From Dactylonectria macrodidyma (taxonomy: Eukaryota; Ascomycota; Sordariomycetes; Hypocreales; Nectriaceae): 64,000 nucleotides of DNA. The stretch covers positions 1,597,419 to 1,661,418 of the forward strand of contig JAGMUV010000013.1 in assembly GCA_020744425.1 (NCBI GenBank), given 5' to 3'. The position numbers and the translations under genes were made by a program. Below, one piece after another: positions 1 to 11,031 of this stretch (positions within the stretch are counted from its first letter, which is position 1; each line of letters begins with the position of its first letter). The notes below the pieces were generated by a model. It was not told the origin of the DNA and did no database searches. It was given only the letters and a program-made list of their open reading frames with translations.

Positions 1-1
1 C

Positions 2-689
2 AAGCTCCAGGTTCAGGTTCCAGAGAAGGGCCAGTATTTGACGGCTGAGCATCTCGTTGGGCGTACTATTGGCACTAGCTTTGTCAATCTCGCCGTTGAG
101 TACTTTGCGAAGCTTGAGGCTGGTGATGATACACAGGGTGGCATTTCTCCCCGGAGGATGCGTACCAAGATCATTGAGTTGAGTGGCAGTGTGGAGGCTG
201 CTTGCGCCTTGGGCGTTGCAGATGGAATTGTCGATCTGGTTGGTGAGTTATGGCAACCAAGAGCACCTCAGGTGCGTTCTTTCAATACCTCCGTATGGGT
301 GCTGACAGCTACCAATAGAATCAGGTGAAACTATGAGAGCTGCCGGCCTCAAGGCTATCGATACTGTTGTCAGTAGTCAGGCGGTGCTTATCAAGTCAAA
401 GTCGCCCTCAAACCCTGAGCTGATTGACCTCATCACGTCGCGTATTAAAGGTGTCATTACTGCGCAGCGCTATGTGCTTTGCCAGTACAACATCGAGAGG
501 AAGCGCCTGCCGGAGGCGACCAAGATCACCCCCGGCAAGCGGTCCGCGACCGTGACGACTCTGGACGAGGAAGGCTGGGTGGCAGTGAGCTGCATGGTGG
601 AGAAGAAGAAGATCGCCCTCGTCATGGACGACCTGACCCGAATTGGCGCCCAGGATATCTTGGTGCTCGACATTCACAACGCCCGATAG
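2..689 (+). CDS. HIS1: ATP phosphoribosyltransferase, 3' part (5' end outside window)
   Basis: This is the C-terminal 203 residues of the enzyme that starts histidine synthesis by condensing ATP with PRPP (cytosol). Exons are 2..242 and 319..689. The intron (243..318) has a GTGAGT donor and an AATAG acceptor, and splicing restores VDLVESGETMRAAGL, a family-typical PRPP-binding region. The C-terminal regulatory domain is visible as KITPGKRSATVT, EEGWVAVSCMV and DILVLDIHNAR, matching the histidine-sensing ACT-like domain of long-form HisG/His1. Yeast His1 is about 297 aa, so roughly 100 N-terminal residues lie left of the window. The ORF continues in frame to base 2, so the truncation is only the window edge. 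An antisense ORF over the same bases is a shadow. Confidence 0.95.
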
Positions 690-1182
690 GGTATGCGCCG
701 GGTTACGGGCGTTTCGCGTGGACATATCGGCATGGGAACAAGGGCGCTGGGTAAAGGGAGTAACGGATAGTGTCAAAAGATGGAATCTGGCTGGGGAGGA
801 GACTGTAAGGTGGCAGCGTGGCTCCAAGTTGGTGCCACTGTAATGAGACATCTCGTTAGAGGTTGAACGACTTGACGAGCGAGTCTCTGCAGTTAATTGC
901 AAGATTCAAAAACAAGACATTGAAATGGCAGTGCAACCCATTACTATCACTATACTAGGGGTGTGGTTTTGACTGCTCCGCCCTTGGGGCTTTGCACCGC
1001 GAGTGCGAAAGCGACAACAGTGGAAGTGGCTTAGGCGAACAGACGTGGAATGACCTCACGACATGGCTACGTCAGGCGGCGCGAAACCATCCAAACGGTG
1101 ATTGCACAAAATCCCATCCCTGCGCATGTTTCAACCATAGCAAACCTCAATTTATTCTCTACGCACCTTATCTCAAATCATC
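690..1182. other. intergenic, HIS1 to small membrane protein
   Basis: The 493-bp spacer holds the HIS1 3' region and the promoter of the next plus-strand gene. I see no RNA gene, repeat or convincing ORF. Confidence 0.5.
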
Positions 1183-1781
1183 ATGGCTACCATTGCCTCG
1201 TCGTGCCCGTCTCCCTCGCCTGCAAATGATGCCAACAATGGCCCTGGCTTGCAACGTCCGAAGCAGCCGTCGGCTCTGTATTCGGTGGGTCTATCACGAA
1301 CGGACTGGGTGACGACGAAGGCCGCGTTGCTGACGAGCTCTACTAGATGGTGATGACGCCTGTCAACTTGATCGTGTTCCTCGTGTCTCTGGCGCTGGTA
1401 GACATGCGATACACGCTCGCCCGCTCTAGCAACTACTATGACCGCACCGGCGACGCCACCAGTGGGCTTCTGCCGTCATGGTTCTCGCGATGGTTCCCAC
1501 CATGGATGTCCCAGCAGCTTGGTCGGCTTGTTTGGTCGTTTCGCGGCCAGCCTTACCGACACGATGCCCGGGATGCCCCGAATTCTTCCGGCCGCTGGTA
1601 CTATCACAGCAAGCAGAAGAAGTTAATCAAGATGGAGGCCGACGAGGCCTTTCAGATGCGTGGTATCATACTGGCGACGCTGGGCGTGCTTGCGGCGGCT
1701 GTCACGATGCTGGTCTACTGCGTGGCCCGCCGCGTGTACCAAGCTCTCCTAGTCGCTCTAATAGATCCCGCCCACAGCTAG
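1183..1781 (+). CDS. small two-TM membrane protein, function unknown
   Basis: A 178-residue protein is obtained by joining 1183..1284 and 1347..1781. The intron at 1285..1346 starts GTGGGT, has a CTGAC branch site 13 nt before TAG, and is phase 0. The N-terminal exon gives a Ser/Pro-rich 34-residue leader beginning MATIASSCPSPSP. The second exon gives a hydrophobic helix (roughly residues 37-55, NLIVFLVSLALVDMRY), a Trp-rich central segment, a basic patch (SKQKKLIK) and a second long hydrophobic stretch (roughly 139-172). I do not recognise the family. The pattern suggests an organelle or ER membrane protein, but that is inference. Alternatively translation could start at 1347 without the first exon. 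Confidence 0.6.
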
Positions 1782-2719
1782 ATGGCGTGTCGCAGAGCAG
1801 ACCTGACGAATAACGCCATTAAAAAGAAAAAAAATAGGTCATGATGGAGATGTGGATTGCGAAATTACTCAACAACCCACAGGATCAAGGGGACGCATGA
1901 GCATTGCGATGTCCTGGAGCACACCCCGGAAACGCAGCACAGCCTCCATCGACCTGGGACTATTTTTTGTTTGGTTTGCTTTCATGTCATCTCCCCGCAT
2001 GAACGCATTGCAATGCCGTCCTTGACGTTGAATTAGGTGGACCTCGAACGGTGGCTATCGTCAGGTTGCCCACCAAGCTAGATGCCTCTTCTTCGTTGAA
2101 GCACAGGCATGGTATGAACGCATGTTGGCCCGGTCTCTGCTGTCATCGCCGCCTATCCTGAAATAGCGTCGATCATGGTATCGGGCGACGATAAAAATCA
2201 AGATGGACCCGGGACGATATTGACTACGATTTGGACTATTACGACGCAAATTCCAGGCCGTCGTTGTGGGTCACATATGCCCCGAGTCGTCGTTTCAGTC
2301 CCCGGCCTCTGCATTCCTCCAGACTCACAACGGATCGAGGAGTCGTTTACCAAAATCACTCATGTGGCACGAGACAGAAAGGAGCATGAGCGAGATGTAT
2401 CAAGGTTTTGTTTAGGCCCAAATTGGCATCGCCAAAAAGGCTATTGTATTCAAAGGTCATGCTGTCGTGGAATCTGAATACCAGTCCAGTCACACACATG
2501 GAGGAGAAGCTTATGTACCGAGCCCACATATTCAGAGAAACCAACAATGAACGCCGTGTTTCCCTCCAGGCTTGAAAAAGGGTTGCTTTTTCAACGCACC
2601 GTCCTCAGTCTGAGAGGGAGGGGAAAAAGAGGATAAAAACAAAAAACACCACGTGAAACCCAGCAGAAAGTCCCAGCAGAAGAATGTGTAATCGTGAAAA
2701 AAAAGGTCGTCGTAATCCA
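1782..2719. other. intergenic, convergent region
   Basis: The 938-bp spacer lies between a plus-strand and a minus-strand gene, so it mainly holds 3' flanks. Short A-runs (near 1825 and 2695) are the only compositional feature. The open frames are short and unrelated to any family I know. Confidence 0.45.
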
Positions 2720-3004
2720 TCAAAAGTGTAGAGATCCCATTCGCTCCTCCACGCCGCCCCAGTAGACAATGGGTCGGGGCTCCAGGACGTTTAGCTCGCT
2801 GCCGAACTTGCGGCGTTCTTCCTCCATGCTCACCAAGGATGGCTGGCGTAGAATGATGCTGTTGATGGTCGACGCCGAGGAAGACACGCTGGTGCTGGAC
2901 GAATAGGAATCTCGGGCAGAAGAGCGTGATGAGCGGCGGAATGATCGGCCAATTCTGGAGGGGGAGAAGCGTCCGGAGACAGTCTCGAATCGATTGTTGA
3001 ACAT
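2720..3004 (-). CDS. small Ser/Arg-rich conserved-looking protein
   Basis: An intronless 94-residue ORF starts from a real ATG (3004). The N-terminus is Arg/Ser/Phe-rich (SGRFSPSRIGRSFRRSSRSS), followed by a poly-Ser stretch. A non-low-complexity C-terminus has EEERRKFGSEL and RPIVYWGGVEERM. The ordered C-terminal block and the position between long spacers make it look like a genuine short gene rather than a chance frame. Function is unknown; it could be a small regulatory or disordered adaptor protein. A TG-repeat lies just upstream in its 5' region. Confidence 0.55.
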   Translation of the reverse strand: MFNNRFETVSGRFSPSRIGRSFRRSSRSSARDSYSSSTSVSSSASTINSIILRQPSLVSMEEERRKFGSELNVLEPRPIVYWGGVEERMGSLHF

Positions 3005-3954
3005 GATGAAGGTTTCTTTGTTTTGTTTTTTTGTGTGTGGTGGGTGAATGTGTGTGTGTGTGTAAATGGCGTCAAGGCGTCAAGGCGTGAGTATGGACAA
3101 CCAGTGTCGAAGAGCAGAAAAACACCAGTGATGAAAGGCGCAACGAGAGTTAAAAGCAACTTGTCCAGCAGTTGACCCACGAATCTAGAAGCGAAAGGCA
3201 CAGCCTGTCAAGATGCGTTTCGTGGAAAGTTCAAACGAATGACTTGGTTCCTTGTGGCGTGGAAGTAAAGGAAGACGGAGACGAAAAAAACAAAAAAAAA
3301 AAGACGGGACGAGGGTGGTGATGGCGTCTTTGAACAAGAAACGTGACGGCAAAACAAGGCCAGGAAATCGGCGGCCAGGACGACGCCCTTTTAAACGGCC
3401 GCTCTGGTGGCCTCAACTGCATCATGGTGGCATGAACTACGATATCACCTTCGTATCATGTCTCTCCGACGACTAGGGTCTGTCGACGCACGGGTGTTTC
3501 AAGGAATCTTGTCTGTGACCCACAACTCCACCAGCTGAAACCGTCCGGGCATCCCAGCAGCTCCTCGTTCCCCCAAGGTCCCCAAGCCCCCAACGTCCTT
3601 ATTAGCTCAGGGAGAAAATAGAAACAGATAATACTCCGGGTCCTGTGCTCTGAGCTCTGAGCTCCGTTCTTCGTGCTCGTCTCCATCTTCGTCTCAGTTT
3701 CCTGTCGCAAGTTTGGATGATCACACAGATGGAAGGATTTCACATTCGTCTTCAACCGCATGTCAAGTACCCGTGTCTCTATGTTTCTTCCCCTTACCCC
3801 TAGTTCTTTCCGGAACGCCTTGCCTATTCTTTTCTGAAAATCTCCCCCTGAAAATTACCATCCATCATGGTGTACATGATTACGTCTCCCGTGTACGTGA
3901 CTGCGTACGTACATGCTATGTATTCCTATCCTCAGCCCCGCCCCTTGTCGATCC
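3005..3954. other. intergenic with simple repeats
   Basis: This 950-bp stretch is the promoter side of the 94-residue gene and the 3' side of CCH1. It contains a short TG microsatellite (about 3046-3062) and an A-rich run (about 3283-3302). No gene recognised. Confidence 0.5.
3046..3062. repeat. TG/GT microsatellite
   Basis: A run of about eight GT units lies in the 5' flank of the minus-strand gene starting at 3004. It is a simple sequence repeat with no further structure. Confidence 0.8.
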
Positions 3955-6900
3955 TCACTCAAGATCTCCGTATCGATACTGGCCCGTCTGCTGTGATCGC
4001 CGGACTGTGGCACTGCGCCGAATGCTCTCCACCCACACCGAGTCGTCCAGCATTCCCCGGACTTGCGACGGGCTCACCGCACTCGTCGGCTCCGCAGTGT
4101 CTGCCGTGGCCGCGTTCTCGTAGGCGTCAGGCTCCTGCAACTCAAAGCTGAATGAAGACGGTGTTGCGTGGTGAGAAGTCGAAGGCGGCGCAGCACGGGG
4201 GAAGCTCAGAGGATGATGCCATGCCGTATCATGCAGTGACAAATCCGTAGCCCCCAGCCAGCTCTGACGTTGCCCGCCATCTACGCTCCCGTGAGGCGAC
4301 GATGGCCCAACTGGTGACCGAGAGGCGCCGCCGTCAGTGATGCCGTCTTGGCCTTCATCCTCCTCGACCATAATATCGGGGATATCCAAACGCGGAATCC
4401 CCGTCATTCGAGCGGCCTTCTTCATCTGAATCTTCTGCTTGAACTTCCTCGACCAGTACCTAGGAGAAACAAGAAAAGTTAAGCGCATGTCCAATCTGCA
4501 CCTCATCCAACCAATTACTTACAAGGTGTCAAAAAAACCGAGCACAATGCGGCGACGGACTTGCTCCTCGACACGCTGAAGTCGTGCTCGGCGTCTCAAG
4601 AACTCTTCCAATCTACACTGCGTTAGCATCTTGTCTCCTGCATCTGGAATAAGCTGAGCACCTACTTCAAGCTCTTGTTATCACTGATGATATTGTAGTG
4701 AGCAAGGATCATGAGCACAGTCGTAAAGGAAATGCCCCGGTCTGGATCTGCAGACACCATAATCTCCTCGTAAAATACGTTGAACCGACGACGTCGTTCA
4801 CGAATCTTCACCACATCCAATTCGGAGATGCGACGGTTGAGTTTTTCAAGGTCAACCTCGGCCAGTGTAGTCGTTGTCGCGATAGACATGTGCCGCGATA
4901 TCTTGGCGTCGTTCTGAACGTCTTCAAGGATCGATCGAACCGAGTCATCAGGGTCGTAGATGCGCATCTGGAACACTCCGGACAGTTCGCCCAAGAGCCG
5001 TGGAAATGCTTCTTTGGTGATGTAGCCGGTACCGGCTGGATCCACGCTTCGCCATGCTTCCTTGAATCGTCGGATCTCATCTCGGTCAACGACAGCCATG
5101 CCGCTCGATCGCTGATAGACGTAGCTGAAGCTTTCGTAAATCAACGAGACGAATAAGTTGACAAAAATATACATGCTGACAATGTTCCATGCAATGAACA
5201 GGAACCTTGCCCACGACTTGCTTCCACAGTCACTGTCGAAGAATTCTGCCTCCTCCACGCACAGGGGCGGTTCGATGTTTGCATATTCTTCCATAACCTG
5301 ATTCCAACCTTCGCCAAGACTCATCCTGAAGAGCAAGATCAGCGCTTTGGGCACGGTTCGGAAGTTGACATCGTTAGTTTCGCTCTCGCCGAACCGCGTT
5401 AAGCTGAAGGCTTGGGTCATGGCAATAGCGAAGACCAGGAAAACCACCAGCCACGTCGCCAGCAAATTGCCAATCACCGTCAGACTAGCGGCAGCGGTCT
5501 TAAAAAGTTGATCGAGAGCGTCATTGCGGGGAATAAGAAGTAGCACGATGCCAACCAGGAAGACCTTGTGCAGCTGTGCATATAATTCGCTCTTGGTGCT
5601 AGAGATGATGAGAGTGAGTGTAGCCACAAACGCGCCACTAACAATCAAGAGGGAGTACACGTCCCATGAGCTTCTGCGAAAACGAGCCCACCCAAGACCA
5701 ATGATGCGGATCGCAATGTTCGACATGTATATCGTGATGAAGACGAAGAAGACGTAGTCTCGACTATAGGTCCACCAGATCGGTTCATCGCTGAATTCCG
5801 ATACTAGCAAGCCCAGGTGCAGGACCAAGACCACAGTGATTGTCTGGTACCATTTGCCTCGCTTCTCGATGGCTCGCTTGTGGCACCATTTCTTCCAACT
5901 CTTCTCAGAGTCGTCATACGAGCTCTTTGAAGGCGAGATCTGCCGCAAAATCTTTCGGAGCTCAAGCCATGATCGCTGCTCTGCAGTGAGAAAGGCAACT
6001 CCTGTCTGCTCCGTGTAGTTACGCATGAAGACGGAGATGAAAAGAGTGAGAACGAAGACAGTCGCGAGCAGGTTGAAGGCAACGAAGAACAAAGCGTTTC
6101 CTTGAGACGCAAGATCCGAAGGTTGACTGTTGCGCCCAGTGATAGCTTGGGAGGCAAAAGACACATCAGTCCAGCCTTCTTGACTCACAATCTGAAAGAG
6201 AATGAATAGCGAGGATCCAAAGTCGTCAAAGTTGAAAAAAGGGTTTGCGGCAACTCGAGGAGCTAGCATCGGCCATTGGTCGCTGAATGGCTCGCTGTCG
6301 TACTCGCCAAAGCAGTCCGACATGGTGCTGATTCTATCCCCACCGTCGTTGCATGTTTGCATCAGGCCGTTGAATAGGTTGAGGCCATAGATTGCAAACG
6401 GAATCAGGAGCGACAGTGACACAAAGGCAGCCTAACTTGCATCAGCTCATGTTGCTGTAATCTGTTACGGATCATCAAACTTACGCCAAGAATTTTCCAC
6501 CATCCAACAATGATGAGATCATGAAAGGTGTTTCTTGCACTATTGCTGACGTTCAAGAGGCGAAGAGCTCGAAGAGCCTTGAACGCGCCGATGGCTCTAG
6601 AAATGGCGCCATCGTTGATCAGGAGTGTCACTACGTTGATCCAAAGTGTGATCAACACAACAGCGTCCATGAGTCCCCATGAGCTCCGGAGAAAAGCATT
6701 GGGTGTCCAGATGAGCCCATCTGCAATAATCTTAATCAGAGCTTCGATAGTAAACACAACAGCAAAAGCCATATCGGTCCAGATGTACCAGTTTCGGATG
6801 CTGAACCCATGCTGCTGTTGATACTCCTTTTGATAGAGGGGTGTAGTGACACACGCAAGAACCACCATGGCTACAATGGAAGCGTAGATGAAAATGGTAA

Positions 6901-9900
6901 AAGTGTACCAAGCCACCCTATTTGGCTCAAGGCCATCGAAACGTTCAGGGCCTCGGGCTGGTCCAACCACTCGCTGGCAGAGTCTGCGGATCTGATTATC
7001 TGGCTTGAAGATGTAGAGTGAGTTGTTGTAAGTCGGGTTTCGAGCGAGATATTCTCTCTGGGCTCTTCGCCTAGCTGATGTCGCAGACACAGCCTGTTGA
7101 GCCATCTGCCGCGGGTCCTGCGTGTCGTTTGGGCTATCAAATCGAAGATTCGAGTAGAAGGGGTTTGGTTCACTATGGGTGACTCGCTTTACAAACTTCC
7201 CCCACACCCCTAACATAAATCCAGGTCTGACATCATTGCCCAATAAGGTAGTAGTGCTCCTCGGAAGCGGACGACGCGGGTCGGCCGCATCGTGAAGAGG
7301 GTCCATGTTATCTTCGAGGAACTCGCGAACCACGGCATCCTTGAGGAGCATCTCCATGGTTGCCGGCCCATAGTCGAGGGGATCTTTGTGCCGTCGAGAT
7401 TTGCCAAATGTAAAGATGGTAGAGAGCGCTAAGTGGCTCGAGGGGTTTCCAATATCCCTCCTTTGAAGAAATGCCTTGACTTGCTGAAGCCGTTTCTCGT
7501 CTTCTGATACATCGAAATTCTCTTGTATGACAGCAATGAACATGTTGACCAGAATAAAGAACGCAACAATGAACCATCCTATCAACAGGATGGCACCTAT
7601 CCATGACGTCTTGAACGGCCGAGTGTACAAGGTGACAGTATACAGAATTTCTGTCCAGTTCTCGCTCGTCAGAACCTGATACATTCCCATAAATGAGTTG
7701 AAGATCTGGTAAAATGAGATGCGATTCAGTTCGCCGTCATCATAGACAGGTATCTCGCCCCTGAATAATTGGACTGCGAAGATTGCCATCATGAAGGTCA
7801 TAAGGAAGACAAAGAACATCAAATTTGCAATACCAGTGGCGTTACCCAAAACAAGTTGAATGAGTTGACGGGTGACTGGAATTGCAAGGACAACTCGGTA
7901 AGCTCGCAAGATTTGAAAGATTGTTAGCCAGTCGTAGGCACGAGTACCACGAATGGGGGGAATGAGGATGATTGATGTAACCACCGACAGTCCCAGGTCG
8001 AAGATGTTGCGCCAGCTCTTGTGGAAGTGATTCCAGTCTGCTATGAATCGGATGATCATTTCGATATCGAGGAGGATGGTTACGATAACCTCAGCGTTAT
8101 TAATGAAATTTTCCCGCCAATGCGACATCGTAGAGCTGCGACAAGCTTGACAAACAAGCCCGAAGGCAATAATCACGACCCACACTGGTGCCGTCCGTTC
8201 ATAGATGCGCTGCAGGGGGAAGTTATGTCGAAGCCGCTCCTCAGGCCGAGGCTGAGTGAATGGTTCCTGGTCAACTGTGAAGGCACTTGCTTTGCTCTCT
8301 TCTCGGATGACTTGAAACGAGGATGTGATAACCGCAATAAGCAAGTTGGTTAGCCAAAGCATCATGATCATGATACCGGCCCCAAAGAAGAGGGCGGCTT
8401 GGGAGTAGTCTGAGCCCATTGTGTAGTACATGAGGTCAGAAAAGGTATTGGCACTCATGATGACGAAGACAAGCTCTAGAGAGTTGAATATGTTGTCAAA
8501 GTTGACGGTCCCGCCGAATGGGTTAGTCTGTTGAAGACAGATTGAGCCGCGGGGACAAAGGAAACCTTTACCCTCGGAAGTCCCCTCTTCAAGGTTCTCC
8601 AGAGAGTCAGGAACTGTGAACATGACCCATGGCTTGGTCTTTCCCGTCTCATTGTCTAAGTATCCACCACAGAATGCCTCGGAGTTGGTGTATGAAGCAC
8701 TGAGGTTTTTGGGGTCAAGAGGATCTAACCACACACATTGACGGCTCAGACTAGCTTTGAAGCTCTGGACTCCAATAATGGCGAAGAGCAACCAAAAGAA
8801 GGAGAGCAGAAACGCAACACGTACAAGCAGTGGAGCTGCTTTCTTGAGACTTCTGAGAATGATCTGGGTCATCGTTAGTTGACGCAAGCTTTGGAGGTGT
8901 GTAAAAAGGGGCCATACTGCGGTACCATTCGTTAGGGACAGCAGTCTCAAAATACGAAGGCAGCTCATCATTCGAAATACATATAGATGATGTTTAGTCT
9001 CCAGGCCAGTGGTGCTCAGATAGAACATGATCCAAAACGAAACCACTGCAACAAAGTCGATTCGATTGAAGGAATGCCTGAGAAAGGCACGCCTTGCGAG
9101 TTGGAACCTTTGCTGTTCCTCAAGGGTCTGTGGCAAGGCTTGCTGCCCCTGCATAAAAGTTGTAAACGAGCGCGAGATTGCCGAAGGCTCTGCCTGAAAT
9201 TGGTGCTTGTTCTTGACAGACTTCTGCCGTTCAGGTTGGAAGATAACTCTGTATTGATCCGCGACCGCAGCGCGGATACCGCGTTTTCGGTCAATCGTGC
9301 TAAATTCCGCAGCATTCAGGATAAACCCAGATACGATGATGCGCGATATTAACTCCAATGTGAAGATGATGAAAAGTACTAGCATCGCCCAGTTGATAGC
9401 AGTGCCTTTCCAGCGCTTCGGGCGTTGCTCGCCGTCAGCAGAAACGGGAGGGGCAGCCTCCACTGCAAGGAGGATAGCTTGGAGCACAATTAAGAGGAGG
9501 AGGAACGGCTCGGTGTAAGGGTTGACGAGAAGATCGCATAGGCGGCGTCTCACAAAGTTATCGGGAGAGAATACGCCCAAAGACTTTCCTTTCAAAGGGT
9601 TCGGGAGGGGTGGCCGAAGGGCAGTTGAGGGATGGGATTCAGAGACCAGGTATCGAGGCTCTCCCGTCTTTTCTGCGGAAGGGTTAACAACCTGTGGCTG
9701 GTAAGATGTATCGACGAGCATCGATGCAGTATCACGGGTAGGATTTCGATCAAATGCATGGGGAGACTGTGAACGATGACGGGAGGTACGCTGGTCCACA
9801 AGTTCGCTTTCTCCACTGAGATTGACGACTCGCTGCGACATTGCTCGAACAATCGAGCCAGCACGCGACAAAGCCCCCGTGGGAGACCTGGATCGCCGGT

Positions 9901-10501
9901 ACTCATTTGGATTGAGAGAGGCACCATAGCTGCGGTGACGAGCAGCTCCGAAGCTAGCATCGAGGTCCTGTCCCAAGCTCCTTCCGGTATCTCGGTTTCG
10001 ACTAGGGCTGTTGTCGACACTTGAAACTGTCTGGAAGCTATCTCGAGGTCGGTCATCGTGGCGATTTGGCGTCAGCGAGCCGGATATGGGCTGGACACCG
10101 GCCGTAAGAGGGACCCTATCAGATTCCACATAGTCTGCTCCTGGGGCATCTTCGACATATGCGTGAGGACGGTCAAACGGATCGATGGAAGCACCACTTA
10201 GCCCAAGACCATCATGGTATAAGTCTGGTGGCAAAGCTGCTTGCAAAGCCATAGGGTCTATCGGCGAATGGGGGCTTATTTCGTCGTCGTAGTGTGAGTG
10301 GTATGGCTGTTCCCAGTAGGTCGAAATCCCCGACAGATTGGCTGTCATCTGAGCCTCGGTCGATAAGGTTGGCTGAGGTTGCTGCGGTTGCTCTGAGGCA
10401 AGCCTCTCGGACTGGTAGTTTCCATAGGGCGAGCCATCTAGATCTTGCAATGGAATAGACTGGCGCCGCGGCGGGTCGCCGCCTGGGAGGTTTGATGGCA
10501 T
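3955..10501 (-). CDS. CCH1: Voltage-gated calcium channel alpha1-type subunit Cch1
   Basis: This is the plasma-membrane high-affinity Ca2+ channel pore subunit, known to work with Mid1 (not in this window). Four exons: 10501..6485, 6431..4666, 4612..4523 and 4459..3955; the total is 2125 aa, usual for fungal Cch1. The N-terminal ~310 residues are disordered. Four six-TM repeats follow (I about 325-735, II about 770-1000, III about 1200-1480, IV from about 1530). Voltage-sensor helices are clear in I (CLRILRLLSLTNG), II (ILRAYRVV) and III (FKALRALRLLNVSNSARN), but weak in IV. The selectivity positions read N685 (SANTF), E947 (SENWT), E1424 (QEGWT) and E1713 (GEGWN). An EF-hand-like loop (DPAGTGYITKEA, about 1803-1814) follows repeat IV. 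The first intron (6432..6484) falls between WWKILG and AAFVS. Confidence 0.96.
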
Positions 10502-11031
10502 GGCAACGGTTCAAGGCGACGGCGAATGGAGCCCCGTGTCAGGATAGAATCGTCTGGCGGGCGTGTATTCCAGAATACAGCATCTTCAATGTCTCGTCGG
10601 CTCGGGAAACGTGGCGATTAGTTCGTGTTCATAGAATCGTAGGATCTAGGTAGGAAAGGCAGAGCTGACAGCGCAGGAGCTGACAGGAAGGGGACGAGTA
10701 TCACAGTACTGCTGTGTACGGGCACTGTCTCGTAATGGCGATTAGGGGTCGCGACACACAAAATGCTGCGCGATTCTTAATATAGAACATGGCCCTGTCA
10801 CAGTGCGGGCAGCGGCTGCTTCCCTCTGACCTAGCAATGTGCAACCAGGCACTTGGCAAGCTGAGAGTAAGCAGGTAGGTTCGCATCATTGGCTGCTGGC
10901 ATGTGCTTGTGGCTGACTGCGCCACAACCTAGCCCTTTTCGCGAACTTCAGCTCTCGTTCTCCAGACACGAGCACCGTGACGCGCCCGTAGCATCGCCAA
11001 ATTCCAGTATCGACACATCAGTCTCGCCAAC
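10502..11031. promoter_or_regulatory. divergent promoter CCH1 / PHD gene
   Basis: This 530-bp region separates two divergently transcribed genes and must hold both promoters and 5' UTRs. I see no clear TATA box or repeated operator-like motif. Confidence 0.6.

Noticed and set aside
408..902. 164-codon antisense ORF over HIS1
   Set aside because: It is the reverse of the conserved HIS1 exon; no domain signal.
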